From: Hydractinia symbiolongicarpus | Taxonomy: Eukaryota; Cnidaria; Hydrozoa; Anthoathecata; Hydractiniidae | Length of the DNA stretch: 64,000 nt | Direction: 5' to 3' | Assembly: GCF_029227915.1 (NCBI RefSeq) | Contig: NC_079887.1 | Location: 14,756,001-14,820,000, forward strand | Part shown: positions 49,039-59,587 of the stretch, piece after piece | Position numbering within the stretch: position 1 is the stretch's first letter | How the letters are laid out: each line of letters opens with the position of its first letter | The notes under the pieces: generated by a model | What the model was told of the DNA's origin: nothing | Seen by the model: only the letters and a program-made list of their open reading frames with translations | The model's database searches: none | Position numbers and translations under genes: made by a program

Positions 49039-49089
49039 GCCTTATATACTGTAACAGCATATTTAAAAGATTTCCCTGATTGATATTTC

Positions 49090-49713
49090 AGTCAGGGTAA
49101 ACACCTTATTAGGTGGCATGACCTAATTAGGCGAGTCATTTAGTTAGGCGACGTGATGTAGTTTAATTAGGCTACCCGTAGTCTAACTGGGCGAACGAAA
49201 ACTTTCTGTTGAAAATACGTCAAAATCATTACGTTTCGCACTACAATTTTTATGTGAATCAAATCTGTCCACTTTGCAGATAATTTTGACCAATTATCGT
49301 CTTATTTGCATCGCGCATTGGTAACTTAAGGCCCAAACCTCGTGTGGCCATATTTGTTGTTTTAAATAATGGATTTCAGTCATTCACGCTGCAGGGAAAA
49401 AATAAATATGGCGGACGAAAACATCACCTAAATAGGCTACACCTAATTAGGTTATATATTTCATTTTAACATAATTCTTAGTTGCGCGAACATAACGAGG
49501 CAAGAGTGACAAATTTGGAATCATGGTCGCATAGACTATCCCTTCTGAACAAAGATTTTTTGCGATTTTGTCTTAGGAATGTGTGAAAAGCCATTAAATA
49601 TTTTAATGTCTTAACTAGGTTACATATCGCCTAACTAGGCTACAATGAGTCGCTTAAATAGGTGGTATGCCCTAATTAGACTACCGTCGCCTACTTAAGT
49701 GTTTACCCTGACT
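49090..49713. mobile_element. 624-bp MITE with arrays of CTAATTAGGC-type motifs
   Basis: The ends AGTCAGGGTAAACAC (49090-49104) and its inverse (49699-49713) are perfect. About a dozen variants of CTAATTAGG(C)(G/T)AC, a near-palindrome, fill both subterminal regions in both orientations. There is no ORF. It starts 52 bases after the preceding MITE. Confidence 0.75.
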
Positions 49714-49970
49714 ATATTTGTTAAACCCACCTAATCTCTGCATCATCTATCAACAGAAATAATTTATACATTTAGTATGTTATTGTTCATATGTGTTCTT
49801 AAAAGGAAACTGTAATGTATAGAATATAGTTAGTTACAAGTTTCCAGCTAGCTAGCTCTCTCAGTGTGTGTGTGCCATACTGAACATTTACACAGATCAG
49901 CGAATATAAAATCTCGAGCAGTGCACCAACATTGTGCCAGAAGAATAAAAAAAACCTATAATACCCTCAC

Positions 49971-49976
49971 CACCAT
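49971..49976 (-). CDS. VPS29: probable VPS29 first coding exon (2 codons)
   Basis: On the minus strand ATGGTG is followed by GTGAGG (donor) in phase 0, which would give [11 protein letters not shown], as in other VPS29 proteins that begin [10 protein letters not shown]. An acceptor-like TTTGCGCAG lies about 40 bases upstream (minus), and a good donor on the minus strand at 50322 (AAGTCG/GTAAGC) could end an upstream untranslated exon. This is inference; other tiny exons in 47145-51000 could serve. Confidence 0.35.
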
Positions 49977-50380
49977 GACTCAGTCTGTATTTTCAATGCA
50001 ATATTCCCTTCCCTGCGCAAACGTTGATTGTGAGGAGCTAACTATACTTTCGATTGCTGTGCTGTGTATGATCACAACATGGCTGCAATGTTTTTATTAT
50101 TCTTAATATAACGGACCCATGATTGTTCTATTAGAATCGTTATTAACTAACCTAATATCTAAAAAAATATCAAATTTATAATAAATTTTAGGCTTTTTAA
50201 AAAAATAAAATAAATTAGAATTAAAATTAGGAGCTTTGAAAATTAAAAACTAATAATTTAACTTTTTTTTTTAAGTCCTTAAAATTATAAAACTGTTTAG
50301 AAAGAAATGCTTACCGACTTGGCAGCTACACTGTCACTATATTTTAAGTGTAACAAAGTTAACACTCGTTTTTCTCCAAA

Positions 50381-53300
50381 TCTTACTTTTTATATTTAAA
50401 GATTTGAAATAAATTTTTTTTAACAAGTTCACTTAAAAAATTCTATTTCAAACGTTATCTTAGAGTTCAGGCCTAATCCACTTTTATAAGTCATTCTTCT
50501 ATATTTTGAGTTTTAATGCCACACGTGGTTTGCATCAAAACACAAATAATTCAAAATTTGTTTAGAGGTTTTTGGTTTGGTGCTCTTTCGTTTTTATTTT
50601 AAGCAGGTTTGTTTGTTGTATTATTTCTGTATTTTAAATCACTTTTAATAGCTAATCCTGTTCAGAATTTTTGACCTTTAGGAATAAATGGGCGTTTGAT
50701 AATCTAAAGCTAAAAAATGTGTATAACTGTAGCTAGCTGGCTAGCTAGCTATAAACTTAGTAAAATAAAAAGTTGTACTCAGTTGTGTATTGAGTAAGTA
50801 AGCTTAGCTAGCTAAAGCTGTTATGCGAAAAAAACTTTTTATTCCTGTTAGAAGAGTCCTGCCAACAGGTAAAAGGGAGTAATGATTTTTGGGCACTTTA
50901 ACATGCTTTGGGGCCCAAAAAAATAGCTAGCTACAAAAACTATAGCTACCCAGCTCATTTTGAATTTCACTCTAGGTCATAACAATATTTAAGATATGTC
51001 AGTATACATCCAAAATCTTGATGCATTATTGTGTACAATTAAAGACTATAATCCATACTCTCAAGTTACTAAAAGAAACATCAATACACCTTTACGATAA
51101 TTCAATTGTACATGCGTTCCTATGGCTCTCCATTGTCTTACAATATCTGAAGAAAGGAGGTAAAAAACATGTTTTTAAAATAGTTTGTTAGAAACAAAAG
51201 TGTGTTTTCTCCAGTTTTTTAACTCTCTTGTATCATTTTTTTTCAAATTTTTAGGAAACGTAAATAAGATACAACTTATGTGTACTATTCATTAAAAACA
51301 AAATGTGGCAAGAAAAGTTATCATGAAAGAACGTGTTTTCTCCTTAATAACTCTTATAAAAGTGTGATATTTACCTCCTCCGATTGCAAAATAAGCTGCG
51401 ATGGAGTGTTAGTTTTCCCTAATTATCGTAAAGGTGTATTTCACTGCAAAACTCTACTCATTCAGGATAGGTGTTACCTCTAACTTGTCTTTTTTGCTTA
51501 TTATGTGTCCAGCTCATTAAAATAAACAAAACTGGAAATAATAAAAATAATAGATTATCATAATGTGGTTTTTGTAAAATTTACTCTGATACAACACATG
51601 AAACAGAATCTGTTTCATAAAACAGAATCTGTTATTCATAACCATGTTTCTGGTCATGTGCACCACTAAAGTGGTGTTAAGACAAGAACAACAAAAATTT
51701 AAAAATTAAATTTGCAACTAAAAGTAGAAAGCATAAGAAGATTTTCATTTTTTTTTAAACGGTCCTTAAAAGTCAAATTGCCACAAAAGAAACGTAAAAC
51801 CTGAAAACCGCCCACCTACAAATGTTGAATTGGTTTACTACAAAACACTGGGTACAAAAGACCAATATGGGTATTTATATCTTGGTACCTTGATAAAAAA
51901 AGGGTATTTATGCAGAAAATGTCGAATTTGTTATAAGAAATATACAGTAGACCTAGTTTCCATTTGGCACACTTCAAAGATGTCTAATCAAAATCAAAGA
52001 TGTCTAATCTAAATCTTTTGTTACTGTCCTCCACCCCAGATATTTTTAGCTATAATCTTGCTTCGTTGAGCTTACTTAACTCCCATGGAATTTAGTTTTA
52101 AACTTGACCTCAGTGTTTCTCACTCCGTAGACACACTGTTCATGTGTACTATCAAGTATTAACACATTGATAGTTACACTAGTGGCATCCAGCTCTTTGA
52201 CACAAAAGTAGCCAGATGTCAACAATATGGCACGTAACAAAGTTGTCACTGTATCGAGAGTAAGGAATTGATAAAATCATTTCCAGTAATAGAGTATGAT
52301 TTGTTTTAAAAACAACATCTTTAAAGGAAAACTGGAAACAAACTTGGGATTCACATTATGTGTGCTTTGATCCATGGGGTGGATTTTGTCGTACTGGGCA
52401 AACAGCCAAGTACCTGGGCTAGTAATCAATTAATGTTAGAATTTATATTTAAGGAAATAATTACCAAATCGATACAAGGGTACTGTGAGATGCGGGAAGA
52501 ATTCTATTAAAGGGGTTTTTAATCTACGGGAAGTAAACAACTCATGAAAGCAAGGATGCGTGAGAACTAATTATTGAAAAGGATAAAGATTTTTTGTTTT
52601 TGTTAGGATCTTATAATTTTTGGCATGTCTTAAAAGATAGAAAGATAAACCACGAAATGTAAATTGTGTGCTTTGTGATTTTCTTTCATGTCAAGAAAAT
52701 TTTGCCTATCAGCAACTTCTAACATGTGTGTAAACATTACTACACTAAAGTAAGATATTCACAATGGAAATGAAATTAAGATTTACCTCAGCTTGAAATT
52801 TTGAGCCACACAATTAGCTTAGAAAACGAAAAAAAACCTAATGTTTGCTTCTTCTTGCATGTTTTGATAAAATATATTGGTGTAGAAACCAGGTATTTAT
52901 TCTTATATTTATTCTCAGAAAGGACTCTACGACTCCATCTTGAAGCAATAAATATTTTCAATAGTTAATTGTGAAAAAGATTTTTCTTTGAAGAAAATTT
53001 GTTTGTCTCTAAACAGATGTTTTGAACATAATCTTGTAGTCTTGCTTCTATTCTACTATCTTAAAATATTATCCATTTTGGACTATAGCCAGATTCACAT
53101 GTTGTAACATAGAATTGCAATGCAAAGTTCACTATTATGCATATACAGTTATTATACAGTTCAGTTGTTAAGGCAGTTGATATTGTAAACGTTTTGTAGA
53201 AAACAGGAAATTGATTTTGTCAACAAACTCATTCTCAAGATGATAAATATATTTCTCAATTTATGTTATTTTAATGCTTTTTGAAAGTCAGTTCAGCTGA

Positions 53301-53618
53301 ATCCTGTTATAATTTTTTTTTTACAAGTTGTTATAAGCACTCACGGTAATTTCCATTTTATGTTAATTTCCTGAATGAAAATTTTGTCCCTTTTTAATTT
53401 CATTTTCCTAATCGATCAGGTTTACACTAGCAGCTGTTTGACTTTAATCTAGACTTGTTTGTCCCACATGTTTTAAAGTTTATTTACGACTCTACTTCGA
53501 ACTTCATCCTATGAAGGTTGAAATCCTCAGTTGTAGGCATTGTGTTTGTTACCCTCTAAACTTTTTATAAGCAATGTTGTTCTCTTTTATATAGCTTCCC
53601 TTCTTGATAGCTACAGTC
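50381..53618. other. intergenic between VPS29 and SUDS3
   Basis: About 3.2 kb, strongly AT-rich. It carries several TAGCTAGC runs (50730-50935). The short frames at 51280-51483 and 51830-52012 have no recognised content. The two flanking genes are divergent, so both promoters may lie here. Confidence 0.6.
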
Positions 53619-56600
53619 ATGACAAAGGATTTAGGTGCACAATCACCAGCAGATTCTCCCAGTGATGACCTATATAAATCTAAAAGAGGCCGTAGACCCT
53701 CGCAAGCAAAGTTGGCAATGTTGGAATCCAAAAAATTGTTTGCCGATAAGAAGAGGTTTCTTGATGCTGATGATAATAAAAGGCAAGTTAAAAAGAAGAA
53801 ATTAACTGCTGATAACAATGCTAAAAATGCTTCAAAAATAAAGAAGAAAAAGAATGCAAAGGTGGGATTAATAGAATGTTCTCTAATGTGTTTTCTTTCA
53901 TATTGTGATTGCTTTCTTGAGTGGTAAAATTTGTTTACGTTAGGCCTGGCCTGAAAATAATTCTGCAAGAAATCAACACATTTTTTACTAGAAAATTCTT
54001 GCACAATAAATGTTGTAAATGCTCATAATCATTCTTAAATGATGAATAATGCAGTCATAACACATTATTTTCGTAATGCACTTAAGTGTATCATTCTATA
54101 ATGCAGTGTTACAATGTTATTGTATATAAAAACACAGAAAAAAATGTGGTAAGTGACATTTATATACTTGTTCTAATTTTTAAGGGCTTGTTGCATGTTG
54201 CAAAATTTTATGTACATGTACTCCTCCATTTGATACATAATTTTAATCTTAATTTGTGTACCTGGTGTAACAGTGCAAACAGAAATGTCTGTGTTTGAAA
54301 CATATATAGTTCCGAATGGTGTGTTTGTTCGTTAAAATCCATTAACAACTTTTTTTTGTGTATTTTGCATTTTGTTAAATTTATTTGATTTTAATGCATC
54401 TTTGCTTCTGGTTTTATTGTCCTACCCAGTTCCTCTATAATCTCTAATAACCCCTGATATTGTATAGTTGATTGGAAAAAGCAGCTAAAAATACTATACT
54501 GTATTTTGGAATTTTTTATCACATGCTACCCCTTTAAATGGTATCGAGACATAATTTAACATTGTTTTTTTTTTCAGGGAAAGGGCATAGATGAAGTACG
54601 AAATGGAAAGAAAAACTTTAAAAAAGAAAAACCAGAGGTACGCAATGCTTAGGTGGAGTGACTTAACTGGAACCTAGTTTTCAAAGTACAGCCGTCATTC
54701 ATGCCATCTATATGAGAGTTGTTGCCAGTACACACCTACTCACCCTACCCCCACCCCAAAAAAAATTGTTTTGTAGTGATTATTATATATGGAATGATCT
54801 TTGCATTGCTAAAATTATGATGTATGTATATGACTGTTTGCCTAAAATTTGATTTTAGAATCTGCTAATAAGATTCTCATTTAAACTTTACACGTTTGCT
54901 GTATTTCCTCTTATATTTTTTACTTCATCCATGAAACTTTTGTCACTTTGTCAAATACTTATGTATAAGGGCTAATAAAATTATTTATACTACCTGCAGG
55001 ATGACAGGAAAAGGCGTAGACGTCGTAATGTTGTTTCTCGTTATGACGCCGATTACAGTGATGACGAGTTGAGCAGTGAGGAAGAACTATGGGGAGATTC
55101 GAAAAGAAACTCACTTCGTAGCACTGATCACTGCTATGATGACCGTGATGATTTGTTTTTTGAATCTGATGACGATGGCGAGGACGATGATTTAGATAAT
55201 GATATTTTGCAAAATTCTGATGAAGGTAGTGTGCGATGTTCTATGTATTTATAAAAGAGAAATGTTTCCAGCAAAATGAGAAAACATGGCTTATTTTTAC
55301 TGATTTTTATTTATTGTTGCTTTTGATAATCTAATTTTAAAATGTTTTTTTATAATTCTACTTCGTCTTCGTGTTGTCAAAGTTTAAGACTTAAAAGCAT
55401 TAAAAATACAGGGATTTTTGTTTTTAAAATTGGGCCAACACCCTGATAAACTATTTCGCAAGTCTCTCAATTTTATTTTGGCTGCTGTAATTGTTTGTTG
55501 AATTTTAAAGCCCTCCTCTTCCGAATTCATGCTGCACTGATAAGAAGAACGGTAGCGAAGTTATATATTAGCAGAAATATGAATTTGAATGATTAGAACA
55601 ATGATTTAGCGATGCAAGTAAAAAACAAATGTACAGATATTGTGACAGTTTTTATATCATTTGTACTAGATACTGAAGATGCAAGTGAAACGGATATGGC
55701 TACGTTGGAAGAGGAGATATCAGAAATGAAGGAACAGTAAGAAAATAAACAACATTACTGTAGCTAAGAATAAGATTCTGTTCTTATCAGTCTGACAAAA
55801 CTATACATTTCATTTTCGTGGAAGTTTTTCAAAACTGTTTTTTTTTTCGTAGAATGTATCAAGAGAAAATCAAAGAACTGAAGGGAAAACTTGAGAAGTT
55901 GCAAAATAGTGAGTTAATGGTGAATTTTTAATAGATGGATGATTTTGTTGTGTGTCTTTCAAAAGCGTATTGTATACAGGAAATGGTACCTTTCATTTCA
56001 TTTTTTCTCTTTTCAATGTATCTAGAAACACTTCCAGAATTTGTTTGCAAACTTGAAGAGCTACAAAAACAAAAAGAAGAATGGATTCGAAGAGCTTGTA
56101 AGTGATGTGGTTAAAAGTTGATCGCCTACGAATTTTGATACATGATTATCTTTTCCTTTTTTATCTTAGCATCAAAACCTTAAGTTTCTCAATCCCCTCC
56201 TGGGAAGACTAGTTTGGTTGAAGAGGCATTATACTTCCTTCAGGAAGACTCTGTCTAAAAAAGCTTTCCGATTAAACTCTTTTTTTGGATAGATCGCAAA
56301 CATTTTTCTTAGAACAAAAATGACTTCAAATATTTCCCATAATATGTCGTTTCATTTGAACTATCTGTAGTAACTCCATCTTATTTTGTTTTTAGATGCC
56401 TTCAAAGCATACGAGGTAGGATAGTACAAATACGTATTAAAACAAATTAACAGTAAAATCTTTTGCTTCATGTCGACATACGGTTTTAATTCATTCTCAA
56501 CTTAAATCCCGTATTTTTTCCCAATCTAGGAACGCGAAATTGAACGAGAATATGAGCGCGAAAAGAAACTGTCGAAACAAGATTTCGAGGTTGATATTCA

Positions 56601-57836
56601 CGTGTTTTTATTTATATTTTTTTATTATTACTTTTTGCAAGATTTATTTTTCTGCGTGATGTACTAACTTTTGATGTCGTTTCAATTTTTTTATAAATAG
56701 CGCTAATAATTTGGGGGTTTTTTTGTCTTGTTTAGCAAAAGAAAGACGAGCTGAAAGAGATATTAATAAACGAGCTTCACGAAAAGAAGAAAATGATCGA
56801 GACGGAAAAGTCTACTTTGGAGCTCACGGGAGGAATGAATTCCATATTACCGCTAGAAGTCAAACCTGCCGTCACACGAAAACTTCGACGTCGTCCGAAT
56901 GATCCGCCACCCGTAACAGAGAAGAAACGCAAAACAGCCACGATGCAGTTAAATATCTTACTCACGGAAGAACAAGTACTCGCCGACCTGAAAAAACTGA
57001 ATAAACATCACAAAAGTCCTCCAGAAGAAAAGCCGATACTAAAAAACGTAAAAACCGGTAAAAGCGTTTGTGCAGATAATTTGTCCATGATAGCCCCGTT
57101 AAGTTGTTCCTATAAACGACTAAAAAGTAGTTTTTATAAATGTTGTAGAAATGAGACAGTCATTTCCTTTTGAATGTTTTCGATTTTTAGACAATAAATG
57201 CGATCCAGCGGTGTTTCCGGACGGTTCTGACGCCAAAATTAAAGATGAAAAACTATATTTTAACAAAGAATGGTACATGTGCCTCTATTTTATTGTCTTG
57301 TTATTTGTTCCCTTTGTAACACTTGTCTTCGTTAGAGTTGATTTCGTGGACTATGACTTTTTATTTCTAGGTATCAAAGTGGAGATCCTATATATCTAAA
57401 TACCAGAGACCGTGAAAGATTCAAGTATGTTGAGTTTCATTTTTTTTCTCCAGTTATTGTGTAAATTAAACTTTTCTATTATTCTCAATTATTTTCTAGT
57501 GCGCAAATACATTCAATAACAAGCAAGGGAGAGGTATGTATCGTGGCAGAGAGCAAATTTTAACTTCTTTTTTGCACTTTAAAAAACTTTTCCGTTTGGC
57601 TACTATGTTCCCATGGAAACCTTTTTCGTTAGGTATCGTGGTGAACTTTCGGTAATCAAACATAATTTCAATTTTTTTTAGTTCATTTGACTGTGTTTTT
57701 ATGCATTTTACGATTTATTTAATAGATTTGGATTAAGAAGCTTACTGAAGGAACCCGTCTAAAAATATACGTTGGACATTTACAACGCGGAAAGTACGCG
57801 ATTGAGAGAAGGGATATGAATAATACGAAGAAATAG
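53619..57836 (+). CDS. SUDS3: SUDS3/Sds3, Sin3-HDAC corepressor subunit with N-terminal extension
   Basis: Nuclear scaffold of the Sin3-histone deacetylase complex. Thirteen exons: 53619-53861, 54578-54637, 55000-55225, 55670-55736, 55853-55908, 56026-56097, 56396-56415, 56530-56589, 56736-57057, 57191-57272, 57371-57424, 57500-57533, 57726-57836 (468 residues; human about 328). Residues from about 140 follow human SUDS3: acidic [11 protein letters not shown], a coiled coil with [20 protein letters not shown], then [39 protein letters not shown] and [15 protein letters not shown], ending with the tudor-like [29 protein letters not shown]. The first 100-odd residues are extra: Lys-rich, with an AT-hook-like [10 protein letters not shown] at 22-31. 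The exon phases argue for one gene, but an upstream fused or separate start is possible. BRMS1-family paralogy is less likely because of the close match to SUDS3. Confidence 0.93.
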
Positions 57837-59587
57837 GAAGAAACAAATGTTTGCGACTATCAATCGTCGTACGGCAGTTGTTGCCACTTGTAGAAATGCG
57901 ACGCACTTACGTTTGATTTGAAAAAAAGGAGCAATATGGTAAATATTCTCAACACAAAAGAACGCGTGTTTTGCTTGGAAACTGTCGTATTCTGGGGCTT
58001 ATATTTTTAAAGAAACTTTTGGCGCTTTGTTGCATTCTTAAGACTGATATGTTGACGTATAATTCAAAATAAGTTCAATTTTTTGAACACTGTACATTAG
58101 CTATTTAATGTGTAAAATAATATTCTATAAATGATAGGTGGTTGTTGTTTTTGACACATTGGTACTCCACCGCACTCTCCACACGAATTTTCACAAAAAA
58201 AGAAGATATGCAATATAAAATATTAAATATAAAAATAATAATCAGCGTACTTGATTCTTCATTTTCCACAATTCTGAGGACGAAGCAGCCGTTATACGTT
58301 ATTTGGAGAGTGATAGGACGGCTTTGTCCTCCAAAGCCGTATAGTTTGTTTTTTTAATTTTTCGAATTTGCCGTGAAATGTGGTGTTAAATGCTTGCAAA
58401 TGTAAAATGTGTTTTAGCAAGCTTACATTTTTCGCATGTATATCAGTGCCACAGAAACAAATTTGTGTAGAGCCGGGGAATATTTTGAATATTTGCACCT
58501 ATAGATTGTCAAAAAACATTGAAATTCAAAAAAATCGGCGCAATGGTTCAATATTAAAAAGGTGAGGAAACGCTATTTTTCTTTTCTATGACATTTTAAC
58601 TTTTAAACCACTGGCATTAAACCAATGAAAAATCATATCTGGAGAAAAGAGAGGTTGCGCGAATATCAAATTAGGCTCAACAATAACAAAAGAGCAAAGA
58701 TTTGGAGAATTAAAGGGAACCCGAGGTATAAAATGATGTTGGACTTATATTATAGAGCTTAAAAAGTTAGCTAACAAGTCTTTTTAAATTTTTTAAAAAG
58801 CTCTTTTCGTTCTCAAGATATTCACGTTTAAAGAATTTCAGATTTAATTATGCTGCATGTATTATGATGTTATATTTCAGTAATAGCAAATTTGGACATT
58901 TTCTTTCATCAGTAAATTTAGACCTTAAGGGTGTGCATTCAAAATTTATCAATGCATAGATATTATAAAGGTTAATTGATTAACATAAATTTTTTTGCCA
59001 AAATGACACTCGCTTGCTCGTCCCAGGCCCCTTATTTACCTCGGGTTCCCTTTAAGATACCTGACCACAAAACAGACTAGCACTGTACTTCTGTTAAAAT
59101 GAACAGCAACTTTATTTTTGTATTGATCTGTTTTTATTACGCTCCCACTGCAACGTTGTAACAACATCTGGCTGAAAAGATGTAAATTGAAGGTAATTTA
59201 ATATTAAACATTTTTTCCCTTTGATATCAACCACATCATTTTTTCTATTTTACTCACCAAAATCAATTTTTTATTTCTCAGAAGATTTTTTGCAATTTAC
59301 GAGGCGTCAAAGGTTGGTTACTAACTATAACCAATTCACTTACAATTCGAGTTTAAATAATCGTATTTAGTGGTTATAGGAAGATCTTAAATGGAAACGA
59401 TACATACTCAATATCACATTTGCATAATTCGGACACTTACAAAAGCTAATTCTTTGCATATATCTATTGAAAGCTTATTCATAGTGGCATTTAATATTTA
59501 TAATGTCATTACATTGCAAATAAGTAATTGATAAAGAAGATGAAAGATAAAAATTGAGAACAACAGAACTGGAAGCAAGTAGATACC
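57837..59587. other. intergenic between SUDS3 and the GPCR
   Basis: AT-rich, with no supported gene. Short frames at 58142-58565 occur in both strands around a GGACGGCTTTGTCCTCC palindrome-like patch (58315-58335). It must contain the SUDS3 3' end and the promoter of the single-exon receptor. Confidence 0.6.

Noticed and set aside
48834-49083. Paired short frames on both strands in a GC-richer patch
   Set aside because: They lie wholly inside the 48639-49038 MITE; base composition explains them.
53549-54004. 151-codon minus-strand frame
   Set aside because: Antisense shadow of SUDS3 exon 1 with low-complexity Phe runs.
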